Below, one piece after another: positions 9,944 through 19,990 of a stretch of DNA of 64,000 nucleotides. The DNA is from Salibacterium salarium. Its GTDB lineage: Bacteria > Bacillota > Bacilli > Bacillales > Marinococcaceae. Position 1 is the first letter of the stretch. Every line of letters starts with the position of its first letter. The translations under genes were made by a program, and so were the position numbers. The stretch covers positions 930,001 to 994,000 of the forward strand of contig NZ_JAUSUM010000002.1 in NCBI RefSeq assembly GCF_030813635.1, read 5' to 3'. The notes under the pieces were generated by a model. That model ran no database searches and was not told the DNA's origin. It was given only the letters and a program-made list of their open reading frames with translations.

Positions 9944-10684
9944 TTACCACTTTTCCATTTGCTCTATAAAACGTTTTGATTTCAGATGCAAGCCTGAATA
10001 CTCTTGATAATATGTGTCTAAAATGGTGCGCAATTCTTTTTTTGTCTCTTCTTTTAACGAAATGCTCCCAAACCGAGCAATGTCCAAATGAAAAAAAGTA
10101 CGCAGTAACTGCACTGTCTTTGGTTGTATGTTTAATCGGTTTTCGTCCACTGCTTTACAACGATGGCACAAAAAACCCGCTTCCTTCACAGAAAAACTAA
10201 ACGTACCTTCCTTGTTTTTGCAGTGGACACATTGTTCTAACTCCGGTTTTATCCCAGCTTGAGCTGTCATTTTTGTTTCAAAAATCTGCACCAGCACTTC
10301 TGGGTCATCGTCATCATTCATTCGTTCTAATAATTGCAGTATCAATTCAAATAAATACGGATTTTTCTCTTGTTCTTCTGTCAATTTGTCCAAAAGTTCT
10401 GTTATATAAGAAGCATAAGCTGTTCGTACGATATCATTTCGTATGATTCGAAACGAATCAATCGTATCCCCTTGATTCAAAGTTTTCATTCCTGAAGATT
10501 TATAGTATAAAAATGTTGCGTAAACAAACGGTTGAGATACGGCGGCCAGTCTACTTTTTGGCTTCTTGGCCCCCCTTGCCATTACAGCTATTTTCCCTGC
10601 TTCTCTCGTGAAGAGTCTTAATATATTATTCGTTTCACCATATGCAAACGTACGAAGAACAATACCTTCCGCCTTTTCAAGCAT
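9944..10684 (-). CDS. recO: DNA repair protein RecO
   Basis: RecO loads RecA onto SSB-coated single-stranded DNA together with RecF and RecR. The N-terminal OB-fold begins EGIVLRTFAYGETNNILRLF. A zinc-finger-like pair CVHC...CHRC lies around residues 156-180. The ATG at 10684 (MLEKAEG...) matches the family start better than the ATG three codons earlier, which sits directly on the AAGGG. The length of 246 residues is normal. It follows yqzL and era in the conserved era-yqzL-recO order. Confidence 0.95.
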   Translation of the reverse strand: MLEKAEGIVLRTFAYGETNNILRLFTREAGKIAVMARGAKKPKSRLAAVSQPFVYATFLYYKSSGMKTLNQGDTIDSFRIIRNDIVRTAYASYITELLDKLTEEQEKNPYLFELILQLLERMNDDDDPEVLVQIFETKMTAQAGIKPELEQCVHCKNKEGTFSFSVKEAGFLCHRCKAVDENRLNIQPKTVQLLRTFFHLDIARFGSISLKEETKKELRTILDTYYQEYSGLHLKSKRFIEQMEKW

Positions 10685-10707
10685 GGCTTTCATCCCTTAC
10701 CATCACT

Positions 10708-10848
10708 CTATTGTTTTTCTATATCTTCCTCCCCATCATAACGGTAACCAGAATTTTCTTGCTCTAATTCTTTTGTTAAAAGATAAGCGTCCACATTTCC
10801 CGTTAGAATAAATAAGTCCCAGGAAGAAAAATTACTTTCATAAAGCAT
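10708..10848 (-). CDS. yqzL: Small conserved protein YqzL
   Basis: A 46-residue acidic protein (MLYESNFSSWDLFILTGN..., then DAYLLTKELEQEN) of the YqzL family, found between era and recO throughout Bacillus. Its function is unknown. AAAGGGTGG lies six bases before the ATG. The ribosome site is part of an 8-bp inverted repeat with downstream-facing sequence nearer era (see 10851-10908). The gene is often missed by automatic calling because of its size; position and sequence make it convincing. Confidence 0.88.
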   Translation of the reverse strand: MLYESNFSSWDLFILTGNVDAYLLTKELEQENSGYRYDGEEDIEKQ

Positions 10849-10850
10849 TG

Positions 10851-10908
10851 TAAGCCACCCTTTCTTTTTAACAGCCAAAATAAGAGCTGTATTATTTAGA
10901 GTGGCTTA
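10851..10908. promoter_or_regulatory. Nested inverted repeat covering the yqzL ribosome site
   Basis: TAAGCCAC (10851-10858) and GTGGCTTA (10901-10908) are perfect complements. Inside them ACAGC (10871-10875) pairs with GCTGT (10886-10890). In the era-yqzL transcript the outer arm includes the GGTGG of the yqzL ribosome site, so folding could limit yqzL translation or act as a processing site. Confidence 0.45.
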
Positions 10909-10946
10909 TAAAGATTAAAACATGTCCTGTAATATTTGCCTATTTA

Positions 10947-12261
<1,315 letters not shown>

Positions 12262-12663
12262 TTAATTGGAAAATAATACAGAAACAATCGGATGATAAAA
12301 CAATAAAACACCAATAATAATAGCTGCTACGCTATACACAAAAACAGAGGCTGCCGCTATGTCCTTAGCCAGCTTAGCTAAAGGATGGTATTCATCGGTA
12401 ATAAGGTCTACTAGTCTTTCTAACGCTGTATTAACAATTTCAAGCGCAAATATTCCTCCTATCACTATGATTAAAATCATCCAATGAACAAGAGGAATAG
12501 AAAACACAAACGCCATTACAATCGCAATTACCGCAGCTAACAAATGCAATTTCATATTTTGTTCTTCTAAAAATACATATCGCAGTCCGTGTGATGCATA
12601 TTTAAAAGATCGAAAAAACCGACCCAGCCCTTTTTTTCTTCTATCTTTCAAGTCCATAAGCAT
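12262..12663 (-). CDS. dgkA: Undecaprenol/diacylglycerol kinase DgkA
   Basis: A small integral membrane kinase; in Gram-positive bacteria this family phosphorylates undecaprenol, feeding the lipid carrier pool for wall synthesis. Three membrane helices follow an amphipathic N-terminus. The signature FALEIVNTALERLVDL with catalytic and metal-binding glutamates (about 74-90) is intact. The start overlaps the 3' end of ybeY by 23 bases. The first ATG (12663) is better placed relative to AGGAA than the one two codons on, although neither has a strong site. Confidence 0.92.
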   Translation of the reverse strand: MLMDLKDRRKKGLGRFFRSFKYASHGLRYVFLEEQNMKLHLLAAVIAIVMAFVFSIPLVHWMILIIVIGGIFALEIVNTALERLVDLITDEYHPLAKLAKDIAAASVFVYSVAAIIIGVLLFYHPIVSVLFSN

Positions 12664-13105
12664 TTAAGATCGATTCCTGGCGGCTGAACATTTTTCTTTC
12701 CGATTCCTGTTCATCATGGGTATAGCCTAGCAGGTGCAACAACCCATGTACCGCCAAAAACCCAAGCTCCCTTTCCAAACTATGACCATATGCCGTTGCT
12801 TGCTCTTCTGCTTTGTTTATACTAATAATGATATCTCCCAGTAAATTGGGCATATCTTCTTCTCCATATACTACTTCTTCATTTTCATCTAATGCAAACG
12901 AAATAACATCCGTCGCTTTATCTATACCGCGATACTGATTATTAATTGTTTGAATACTATCATTATCAACGATTGTTACAGATAGTTCCGTTTCAGCCGG
13001 AATCTGTTCTTGTTTTGAAGCATATTGAAGAATATTCTCTATTAGGGTTATCTTATCATCCGTCATTGTCTCTGTTTCATCCATTAGATCAATGATGACA
13101 CTCAT
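12641..13105 (-). CDS. ybeY: Endoribonuclease/rRNA maturation factor YbeY
   Basis: A zinc-dependent endoribonuclease involved in 16S rRNA 3'-end processing and ribosome quality control. The metal motif H-x3-H-x5-H is seen as H120, H124 and H130 in HGLLHLLGYTH. The ATG at 13105 (MSVIIDL...) has AGGAGG five to six bases upstream and gives 154 residues; the frame is open further but those residues overlap phoH. It starts ten bases after the phoH stop, where most Bacillus genomes carry pgpH (yqfF) in between. Confidence 0.95.
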   Translation of the reverse strand: MSVIIDLMDETETMTDDKITLIENILQYASKQEQIPAETELSVTIVDNDSIQTINNQYRGIDKATDVISFALDENEEVVYGEEDMPNLLGDIIISINKAEEQATAYGHSLERELGFLAVHGLLHLLGYTHDEQESERKMFSRQESILNAYGLER

Positions 13106-13115
13106 GCTTTTCCTC

Positions 13116-14129
13116 CTAATCGCTATCTCCTGATTTATCTTGGCTGCGCATACCCGTTCGGGTGGGTTCCGCTTCTTCATAGGCATCTAGTATTTGTTGA
13201 ACGATGGTGTGGCGGACAACATCTGTTGACTGTAAATAGATAAACCCTATGTTTTGAATATGCTTCAATATATTTATGGCAATTTTTAATCCGGACTGCT
13301 GTCCTTTAGGTAGGTCAACTTGGGTCAAATCTCCATTCACTACCATCTTTGAACCAAAACCCAGTCGTGTTAAAAACATTTTAATTTGTTCTCTCGTTGT
13401 ATTTTGGGCCTCATCAAGAATCACGAAGGCATCTTCAAGTGTACGTCCTCTCATGTAAGCAAGAGGAGCCACTTCAATCGTTCCTCTTTCCATCAATCTG
13501 GCCGTATGCTCGACTCCAAAAATATCGTGCAACGCATCATACAACGGCCTTAAATAAGGATCTACCTTCTCTTTTAAATCTCCTGGTAAAAAACCGAGGC
13601 TTTCCCCAGCTTCCACCGCTGGACGAGTTAAAACAATTTTTTTGACCCTTCCCTCTTTTAATGCATTAACTGCCATGACTACTGCTAAATATGTTTTACC
13701 AGTTCCTGCAGGACCTATCCCAAAAACAAGATCTTTTTGACGGATAGCATCTACATAATCTTTTTGACCAAGCGTTTTCACGACGATTGGTTTTCCTTTT
13801 GTATTTACAGCTATTGTTTCTTGATATAAATCCTCAAGCTTATCTAACTTGTCCTCTTCGGCTAACTGAATCGCATATATCACATCTCGTTCAGATAGAT
13901 GGATTCCGTTTCGTAATAATCCAATAAGCGAATCCAGAACATTTTTAATTAAAGACGCCGTCTCTTCAGACGCCGTTACAACTAAGGATTCTCCTCTTGT
14001 TATAAGGGTTACATCAAGCTTTTCTTCTATTCGTTGCAAATGTACATCATTAGGACCAAATAACACTTGCAGTTCATTTGTATCTTTTACATCAAGTGAA
14101 ATGAATTGCTTTTCTTCCAATCTTCTCAT
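13116..14129 (-). CDS. phoH: PhoH family ATPase
   Basis: A PhoH-type protein with an N-terminal KH-like/RNA-binding segment and a C-terminal P-loop ATPase domain; probably RNA-linked and coupled to YbeY, although the exact role is not settled. The Walker A GPAGTGKT lies at 139-146 and Walker B VILDEAQN around 232-239. The 337 residues are typical. The ATG overlaps the yqfD stop by four bases (ATGA); an in-frame TTG four codons on is a possible alternative start. Confidence 0.94.
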   Translation of the reverse strand: MRRLEEKQFISLDVKDTNELQVLFGPNDVHLQRIEEKLDVTLITRGESLVVTASEETASLIKNVLDSLIGLLRNGIHLSERDVIYAIQLAEEDKLDKLEDLYQETIAVNTKGKPIVVKTLGQKDYVDAIRQKDLVFGIGPAGTGKTYLAVVMAVNALKEGRVKKIVLTRPAVEAGESLGFLPGDLKEKVDPYLRPLYDALHDIFGVEHTARLMERGTIEVAPLAYMRGRTLEDAFVILDEAQNTTREQIKMFLTRLGFGSKMVVNGDLTQVDLPKGQQSGLKIAINILKHIQNIGFIYLQSTDVVRHTIVQQILDAYEEAEPTRTGMRSQDKSGDSD

Positions 14130-15301
14130 TCTCCTTGGATGATCGGTGCTTCCGACATAATATCTTCAATGACTTGGTAGTGAACAACTAGTCTAACTTT
14201 ACCATTCTGTGAGTCCTCGTGCAAAATTTTTTCGGCTTTTATTTCTGCATTATTAGAAAGACGGTTTTTTAATTTAATTGTTGCCGCTTCTTTTGACTTT
14301 TCGATAATATTCTTTTTTGAAACATCTTGCACCGTCTTGCTTTCCTGATATTTGTTAACCTCAAGTGAAGCAGGAAGATTCCATTTCCATACCTTTGCAT
14401 CATGCGTCTTTTCAGTCATTACAACGTTATCATACTGTTCGCCAGCATTCATGCCCCATATTGGTATATTTAAACCAAACAGTTGTATAGTATAGCTTTT
14501 TTCCGATTCACCGGTCAATGTTTGTAATAGAAGTTTCTCAGGTAGCTCCACCGTAACCTTATACCAAGTTTCTCCTCTCACTTCGCCTTGTGCCGCTACT
14601 GTCCTAGTGTACTCTCCTTCACCTATAAAACCTGAAATTAAAACATCATCTTTATGAACCACATCATTTTGTTTCACCATTGGTTGTCCTTTTTCAGCAT
14701 ATATGCTATTAATCACTGCCGTTTTTTTGGCAACGAGGTGATGTGGAGATTGGGATTCACTTTTTTCCGGAAGCGATTGTTCCACTACTTGAAATTGATA
14801 GGTTGTCCCTTTTTTGTTTACACCTATCCATGTTACCTCGTCCATCCTGTTTAATAATTGTGTTTGCATTCCTTCCGAATCAGGTAGGAGAAATTGAAAC
14901 GCTCCTACTTTAACGCCCAGTTCGTCAAGATAGTCCTTCATTTCGTATTCTAATCGGGGATCGGCACCTTCTATTTCTACTTTCCATATCATTTGCGATA
15001 ACAATATTATTATTAACATAAATAAACCAATACCTAGGAAAAATCCTGTTCTTGTTTTTAAATAACCGTAGTACTTTTGATAGGTTGATTCCTCTATTAT
15101 CTCCCATTCACAATCATGTAACCTTGCTGCTTCTTGTATTTCATTTACGTTTGATTGTATCGTATAAAACTCGACTGCATCTTTTTGTCTTGTTACATTA
15201 CTCAATATAATCCCGTCTCTGAGACAGTAATTTATTATGTTTTCTATATGTTTTCCCGTTACTCTTACTTTTACGTCTGCGAGTTCACGCCGCTTTTTCA
15301 T
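14126..15301 (-). CDS. yqfD: Sporulation protein YqfD
   Basis: A mother-cell sporulation membrane protein of the YqfD/SpoIV-type family, transcribed with yqfC under sigma-E in B. subtilis. The 391 residues contain one clear membrane helix (about 88-108, GLFMLIIILLSQMIWKVEI) preceded by a soluble domain and followed by a long extracytoplasmic domain. The ATG at 15301 has AAGGAGGG upstream. It starts one base after yqfC ends, and its end overlaps phoH, which would couple it to phoH translation. Confidence 0.93.
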   Translation of the reverse strand: MKKRRELADVKVRVTGKHIENIINYCLRDGIILSNVTRQKDAVEFYTIQSNVNEIQEAARLHDCEWEIIEESTYQKYYGYLKTRTGFFLGIGLFMLIIILLSQMIWKVEIEGADPRLEYEMKDYLDELGVKVGAFQFLLPDSEGMQTQLLNRMDEVTWIGVNKKGTTYQFQVVEQSLPEKSESQSPHHLVAKKTAVINSIYAEKGQPMVKQNDVVHKDDVLISGFIGEGEYTRTVAAQGEVRGETWYKVTVELPEKLLLQTLTGESEKSYTIQLFGLNIPIWGMNAGEQYDNVVMTEKTHDAKVWKWNLPASLEVNKYQESKTVQDVSKKNIIEKSKEAATIKLKNRLSNNAEIKAEKILHEDSQNGKVRLVVHYQVIEDIMSEAPIIQGE

Positions 15302-15302
15302 G

Positions 15303-15602
15303 TTACCCTCCTTGGTCATACTCCGTGGAATATTTAATTTCGCTGATTATTCCTTCCAACAACAGTTCCTCCGGATATATTTTTTTTATGACAAAATCTT
15401 CACCGTAAATGAGCAGCTCGCCGTTGGAAAGCTTTAAACGTATATAGTCTTTTGAAAAATGGAGAACCCCGCGGTGATTTTCCACGTGCAAATGAAGCTG
15501 ACCAATCATCGTTAAACGAGGCACATCCATTAATATATCTTCCGGCAGGTTTAATCTTTCTGTCATCCATTGTTTTATAGAGCGTTGCATTCGAGTCAGC
15601 AT
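15303..15602 (-). CDS. yqfC: Sporulation protein YqfC
   Basis: A 99-residue protein of the YabP/YqfC family, made in the mother cell under sigma-E; its molecular job is unknown. The family block DVPRLTMIGQLHLHVENHRG is present. The ATG at 15602 follows AGGGGTG. A CATACAAA at 15643-15636 (minus strand) resembles a sigma-E -10, but I see no convincing -35. Confidence 0.9.
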   Translation of the reverse strand: MLTRMQRSIKQWMTERLNLPEDILMDVPRLTMIGQLHLHVENHRGVLHFSKDYIRLKLSNGELLIYGEDFVIKKIYPEELLLEGIISEIKYSTEYDQGG

Positions 15603-15721
15603 TCAGGCACCCCTTTTCTATTCATATGATGGTATTTTGTATGTATCACTAGTTTACGTTTCGAAAACAAGAAAACACAGACACGCTCTATATAAAGGGA
15701 CTATTGGACAAGCTCTGTTTA

Positions 15722-15773
15722 TCATAAAAAAGAGCTTTTGCGAAAGTTATTATATAACTCTCACAAAAGCTCT
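15722..15773 (-). terminator. Terminator of the nfeD-floA operon
   Basis: A long stem (AGAGCTTTTG / CAAAAGCTCT, with inner pairing of AAAGTTAT and ATAACTCT) is followed on the minus strand by TTTTTTATGAT, 22 bases after the last gene of the operon. Confidence 0.85.
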
Positions 15774-15795
15774 ATGGCATTTTACCTATTCCGTT

Positions 15796-16359
15796 TTAGT
15801 TCGATCCGGTTCTTTTTTGATAACGTTTCATGCCGTTGTTTGGATAAGGCCGTCGCGCTTTTGGTTCTCCTAAAATTTCCGACCAAACAACCCCCTGAAT
15901 CGCGTCACTGCGAGATGTAGGGGCAAACCGAGAACGAGATCCCGTTTGCCTTGAATCAACTCCAGTAGCTGCTTGATCTAATGCATTATCATGTACTGTA
16001 GAACGGCCTACTTTTTCAACCTTTTCTCTTGCTTCTTCCTGCTTTTTTCTTAATTCTTCCATTTGTTTACTATATTGCTCGTGCTGAGCTGGCCCGCTGT
16101 TTTCAACATCTGGTTTAACTAATTCCCCTTCCGCTTCAGGAACTGGTTTAGTTGGTCGTTGGGGAGAAGAAGTTTCCTCATCTTCTTGTTGAAAAATGCT
16201 TTTCCAGTCAATTTCTTTTTTTTCCTCTTTTCCTTGTTGCCCTTGACCAGATGATTGTTCTTGGCTGGTTCTGTTACGGTTAATGAGTGAAATGATACCG
16301 CCAATAATTAAGGCAACAAAAAAGATGTTTCCAAATATCAACTCAATAATGGTTTGCAA
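15796..16359 (-). CDS. Membrane-anchored acidic/charged protein at the yqfB position
   Basis: This protein has one N-terminal membrane helix (about 5-27), a long charged and probably disordered middle with coiled-coil character (EELRKKQEEAREKVEKV), and a conserved-looking C-terminal block IQGVVWSEILGEPKARRPY. Similar WSE(I/V)xGPPR-type endings occur in small Bacillaceae proteins of unknown role. The TTG at 16359 was chosen because AAAGGGTG lies six bases upstream; a GTG three codons earlier touches the ribosome site. As third gene behind a sigma-W promoter with nfeD and floA it probably serves the cell-envelope stress response. Whether it is a true YqfB orthologue I cannot tell. Confidence 0.75.
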   Translation of the reverse strand: MQTIIELIFGNIFFVALIIGGIISLINRNRTSQEQSSGQGQQGKEEKKEIDWKSIFQQEDEETSSPQRPTKPVPEAEGELVKPDVENSGPAQHEQYSKQMEELRKKQEEAREKVEKVGRSTVHDNALDQAATGVDSRQTGSRSRFAPTSRSDAIQGVVWSEILGEPKARRPYPNNGMKRYQKRTGSN

Positions 16360-16395
16360 AGGGATCACCCTTTCTCTTTAAGTGCCATGGCCAAA

Positions 16396-17412
16396 CTAAA
16401 TGTGGTTTCCGGAATCATTACCCGAACCATCATCGTCATTTGGTTTTGTTTCTTTACCGATGGATGTTCTCATATCGGTATCGGCACTAACATTTTGGAT
16501 GTTCATATAATCCATAACTCCAAGATTTCCTGATTTAAGCGCATCGGCCATAGCCATTGGAACTTCTGCTTCGGCCTCTGTTACTTTAGCACGCATTTCT
16601 TCAACTTTTGCTCTCATTTCTTGTTCATGTGCCACTGCCATTGCACGGCGTTCTTCTGCTTTCGCTTGAGCAATCTTCTTGTCAGCTTCAGCTTGATCCG
16701 TCTGCAATCCAGCACCGATGTTTTTACCGATATCAATATCGGCTATATCAATCGAAAGAATTTCAAATGCCGTTCCAGAATCGAGTCCTTTACTAAGTAC
16801 AGTCTGAGATATCATATCAGGATTTTCTAATACTGCTTTATGGTCTTGAGAAGAACCAATTGTAGAAACAATCCCTTCCCCTACTCGGGCAATAACAGTA
16901 TCTTCACCAGCACCACCGACAAGGCGGTCTATGTTCGCGCGTACTGTTATTCTTGCCTTAGCTTTTACTTCAATACCATCCATAGCCACCCCGGCAATAA
17001 AAGGAGTTTCAATGACTTTAGGATTAACACTCATTTGTACCGCTTCTAGTACGTCACGGCCAGCAAGATCAATCGCAGCGCAACGTTCAAATGTTAATTC
17101 AATGTTAGCCCGTTGTGCCGCAATAAGCGCATTGACTACTCTATCTACATTACCACCTGCAAGATAATGTCCTTCTAATTTGTTTAATTCAATATTAAGT
17201 CCCGCTTTTTCAGCTTTAATGAGGGGATTCACCACTCTTGCTGGAATAACACGCCGTAACCTCATTCCTACTAATTGAAAAATACCGACTTTCACCCCGG
17301 CAGCAAGCGCAGATATCCACAACATGACTGGCACAAAGGTGAATAAAATAAGCAACAGAATAAAAGCCAGTACTAATACAATAATCAATCCTACATCGAT
17401 AGGCATATCCAT
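16396..17412 (-). CDS. floA: Flotillin-like protein FloA
   Basis: A bacterial flotillin that scaffolds functional membrane microdomains. An N-terminal hydrophobic hairpin (about 7-38) is followed by the SPFH domain and a C-terminal Ala/Glu-rich coiled coil (about 235-300, [17 protein letters not shown]...). The 338 residues and the sequence (for example [19 protein letters not shown]) match the YqfA/FloA family throughout. The ATG at 17412 follows AAGGAGG. It lies 17 bases downstream of nfeD, in the sigma-W operon, as in B. subtilis. Confidence 0.96.
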   Translation of the reverse strand: MDMPIDVGLIIVLVLAFILLLILFTFVPVMLWISALAAGVKVGIFQLVGMRLRRVIPARVVNPLIKAEKAGLNIELNKLEGHYLAGGNVDRVVNALIAAQRANIELTFERCAAIDLAGRDVLEAVQMSVNPKVIETPFIAGVAMDGIEVKAKARITVRANIDRLVGGAGEDTVIARVGEGIVSTIGSSQDHKAVLENPDMISQTVLSKGLDSGTAFEILSIDIADIDIGKNIGAGLQTDQAEADKKIAQAKAEERRAMAVAHEQEMRAKVEEMRAKVTEAEAEVPMAMADALKSGNLGVMDYMNIQNVSADTDMRTSIGKETKPNDDDGSGNDSGNHI

Positions 17413-17429
17413 AATTCCTCCTTATGTGT

Positions 17430-18752
17430 CTATTTATTTAATTTCCGTACAACAATCCTTGAGCCCTCTGTCTCTACTATTTTCACATTTTCTCCTTTTT
17501 CAATATATCCTCCTTCCGATATAACGTCAAGCCGCTCTTCGCCTGATAAGATGGAACCAGCAGGACGAAGAGATGTTAGAGAAACACCAGTAGCTCCAAC
17601 AAGTTCATCTCGACTTTCATTCGAGATAAATCCATCATCTGTAGTAACAGCATCATGAAGAACAAAGCGTTCCATCGGACCTTTTTTCCCAAACATCGTG
17701 AACAAAACAATAATTGCTATTATGGATAAAATACCCGCAATTAATATGGAGATAACAATATTCATCGTGGAAAACGAAGCCAGTACCATGCCGGTGATTA
17801 CCGATCCAATTCCTAGAACACCAAAAATACCGAACCCTGGAATCAATAGTTCTATGATCAGCAGTATAATACCAACAATGAACAAAATGATAGATTCAAA
17901 GCCAGCAAAACCAGCTATAGCGTGACCGAAGAAAAACAAAAATAATGATGCAGATCCCAATATTCCTGGAATTCCAAAACCTGGAGAGTATAATTCCATA
18001 ATGAGCCCGATACTACCTACACTGAGAAGAATCGGTATTAATACTGGATTTGTTACAAAACGTGCGATTTGTTCAGCCAGACTTACTTCAAATTCCTGAA
18101 TTTGTGCATCAGCGGCATCCAATTCGGCAAGCAGTTCTTCTCTGTCATCCACCACATATTCTGTGTATTCAACCTCTAACGCTTCAGATGCAGTCAGTGA
18201 TAATAGTTCCCCTTCTCCAGCTCGAAACTCCGGGAGATTTACAGATGGATCAGCCATAGCTACCGCATACTTAGGGTCACGATTATTTAATTCAGCTGCC
18301 CCTTTCATATTAGCTTCCCAATGAGATTGAGCTTTGTTACTTGCTGCATTACCGGAACCATCAATTACTTGGGCAGCTCCCATCTCCGTGCCAGGTGCCA
18401 TAGCAATATTATCAGCACTTAAAGCAATAAAAGCGCCGGCTGACATTGCTTCCTCTGTTACAAAAGCAGTCGTAGGTATTGGTGCGTCTTGAATGATAGA
18501 CGAAATATCTCCCGCTGCATCTACGGCTCCACCAGGTGTATCGATTTCAAATATGATTCGGTCTGCTCCAGCATCTTCTGCTTCAGTTACAGACCGTTCT
18601 AAAAAAGATACCAATCCTCTTTCGACCGTTTGCTCAACAGGAACAATATAAACTAAACGATCAGACGAATCGTTGGCATAACCTACATTCACAGCTAAAA
18701 TAACCAGAGATAGTACCAGTAAACCTACGTATATTTTGGTTTTATGGAACAC
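17430..18752 (-). CDS. yqeZ: NfeD/YqeZ membrane-bound ClpP-class protease
   Basis: A long-type NfeD protein, partner of flotillins. It has a signal/anchor helix (8-25) and a ClpP-like serine protease domain (about 33-230) with the oxyanion motif DTPGG (71-75) and nucleophile region EAMSAGAF (S104). Four to five membrane helices follow (about 235-350), then a C-terminal OB-fold (about 375-440). The start is GTG at 18752 with GAGGGG upstream. It is the first gene behind a near-perfect sigma-W promoter. Confidence 0.94.
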   Translation of the reverse strand: MFHKTKIYVGLLVLSLVILAVNVGYANDSSDRLVYIVPVEQTVERGLVSFLERSVTEAEDAGADRIIFEIDTPGGAVDAAGDISSIIQDAPIPTTAFVTEEAMSAGAFIALSADNIAMAPGTEMGAAQVIDGSGNAASNKAQSHWEANMKGAAELNNRDPKYAVAMADPSVNLPEFRAGEGELLSLTASEALEVEYTEYVVDDREELLAELDAADAQIQEFEVSLAEQIARFVTNPVLIPILLSVGSIGLIMELYSPGFGIPGILGSASLFLFFFGHAIAGFAGFESIILFIVGIILLIIELLIPGFGIFGVLGIGSVITGMVLASFSTMNIVISILIAGILSIIAIIVLFTMFGKKGPMERFVLHDAVTTDDGFISNESRDELVGATGVSLTSLRPAGSILSGEERLDVISEGGYIEKGENVKIVETEGSRIVVRKLNK

Positions 18753-18835
18753 TACGAACCCCTCGTTTCTACGTGTTACCTTCCTGTTGATTTATTAAAA
18801 TATATAGTACACCTATTCTATCCTGCGAATCATTA

Positions 18836-18863
18836 TATACGTTATAAAAATGAAATCGTTTCA
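18836..18863 (-). promoter_or_regulatory. Sigma-W promoter of nfeD-floA
   Basis: On the minus strand TGAAAC (18863-18858) is separated by exactly 16 bp from CGTATA (18841-18836). This is the ECF sigma-W consensus (TGAAAC-N16-CGTA) and precedes the same operon that sigma-W controls in B. subtilis. Confidence 0.88.
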
Positions 18864-18963
18864 GCTAAAGACAGTATAACATTAATTATGTATGCCTTCC
18901 ATCAACTCTCCTCATTAACAATATATATACAGGACTTATCAAGAAAAGTACAAGAAGCCCTGG

Positions 18964-19078
18964 GGTAGATGACTTCTGCAGGGCTGGCCTCAGCCTTCTC
19001 AAACTCTGCTTTCAAGGGATCCGCTCGTTTTTTTAGTCCGTCTTCTGCTTCTGCTGGAGGTTTTACACTGCTTCACAA
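18964..19078. repeat. Diverged copy of a dispersed intergenic repeat
   Basis: This lies in the 411-base gap between yqeY and nfeD. The part 19035-19059 (AGTCCGTCTTCTGCTTCTGC...) resembles the reverse complement of the element at 35560-35667. The remainder is degenerate. Apart from the sigma-W promoter and the yqeY terminator I see no gene in this gap. Confidence 0.5.
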
Positions 19079-19110
19079 AATCATACACGTTTTAAACATT
19101 TCTGTCCTAT

Positions 19111-19160
19111 AAAAAGAGACTGCCTCAAAAGTCGTTCTTACGATTTTGAGACAGTCTCTT
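19111..19160 (-). terminator. Terminator after yqeY (bidirectional form)
   Basis: A long stem, AAGAGACTG-C-CTCAAAA against TTTTGAG-A-CAGTCTCTT, lies directly behind the yqeY stop and ends in CTCTTTTTAT on the minus strand. Confidence 0.85.
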
Positions 19161-19163
19161 GTA

Positions 19164-19613
19164 TTAAGTCAAATGCTTTTGTACGAGTTGATTGACCTTT
19201 TTACCGTCTGCTTGCCCTTGCACTTTCGGCATGACAGCAGACATTACTGCTCCTATATCACTTTTGGAAGAAGCGCCGACCTTTTGAATGGTATCTTTAA
19301 CGATAATATCAAGATCTTCTTCCGAAAGCTGCTTTGGCATGTATTCAGATAGAATCTTAAGTTCTTCCTCTATCTCTTTTGTCAAATCTTCTCTATTCGC
19401 TCTTTCAAACTCATGGAGGGATTCATTCCGTTTTTTCCATTCACGGTTTAATACAAGAAGAGCTTCCTCTTCCTCAAGTTCCCTGTTTACTTTAATCGAT
19501 TCATTTTGAAGAGATGATTTTATACTTCGAATAACAGTAAGCCTTTTTTTGTCCTTGGCTTTTAAAGCAATCTTTAAATCTTCATTTAAACGATCCATGA
19601 GATCCAGCGCCAA
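19164..19613 (-). CDS. yqeY: GatB/YqeY domain protein
   Basis: A 149-residue helical protein related to the tRNA-binding C-terminal domain of GatB; its role is not established but a tRNA or amidotransferase link is likely. The family segments MDRLNEDLKIALKAKDKKRL and VGASSKSDIGAVMSAVMPK are present. The TTG at 19613 is preceded by AAGGAAGGTG and aligns with the family N-terminus. It follows rpsU after 13 bases and almost certainly shares its transcript. Confidence 0.93.
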   Translation of the reverse strand: MALDLMDRLNEDLKIALKAKDKKRLTVIRSIKSSLQNESIKVNRELEEEEALLVLNREWKKRNESLHEFERANREDLTKEIEEELKILSEYMPKQLSEEDLDIIVKDTIQKVGASSKSDIGAVMSAVMPKVQGQADGKKVNQLVQKHLT

Positions 19614-19626
19614 GCACCTTCCTTCT

Positions 19627-19800
19627 TTAGAACTTACGTTTTCTAGCCGCTTCTGATTTTCTCTTGCGTTTCACGCTTGGCTTTTCGTGGTGCTTGCGTT
19701 TTTTAACTTCAGCCATCGTTCCTTCTTTAGAAAGATCGCGCTTAAAACGGCGAAGAGCGGCATCAATATTCTCGTTCTTACGAACTCGGGTCTCAGCCAT
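19627..19800 (-). CDS. rpsU: Small ribosomal subunit protein bS21
   Basis: A 57-residue basic protein of the 30S subunit, near the anti-Shine-Dalgarno region, required for efficient initiation. The start is the ATG at 19800 ([19 protein letters not shown]) with GGAGGGA upstream; the frame stays open a further 16 codons but those do not match the family. The C-terminus is very basic, ending EAARKRKF. It is first gene of rpsU-yqeY. Confidence 0.97.
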   Translation of the reverse strand: MAETRVRKNENIDAALRRFKRDLSKEGTMAEVKKRKHHEKPSVKRKRKSEAARKRKF

Positions 19801-19932
19801 ATGATTCCCTCCCTCCGAACAACCAGTACAGCCATAGTATTTCAACAAAAACTATAAAAAGCATGTACATCAAATGTTAACCCAATACATGAATGAATAA
19901 TTTTTAATTGAAAACAATAGCTATTTTCACAA

Positions 19933-19961
19933 ATTATAAAACAAAACCATAAAAAAAGCAA
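19933..19961 (-). promoter_or_regulatory. Promoter of rpsU-yqeY
   Basis: TTGCTT (19961-19956) and TATAAT (19938-19933) lie 17 bp apart, giving a leader of about 125 bases before rpsU. Confidence 0.65.
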
Positions 19962-19990
19962 CACATCTATTAAAAAATATATGCTTGATT

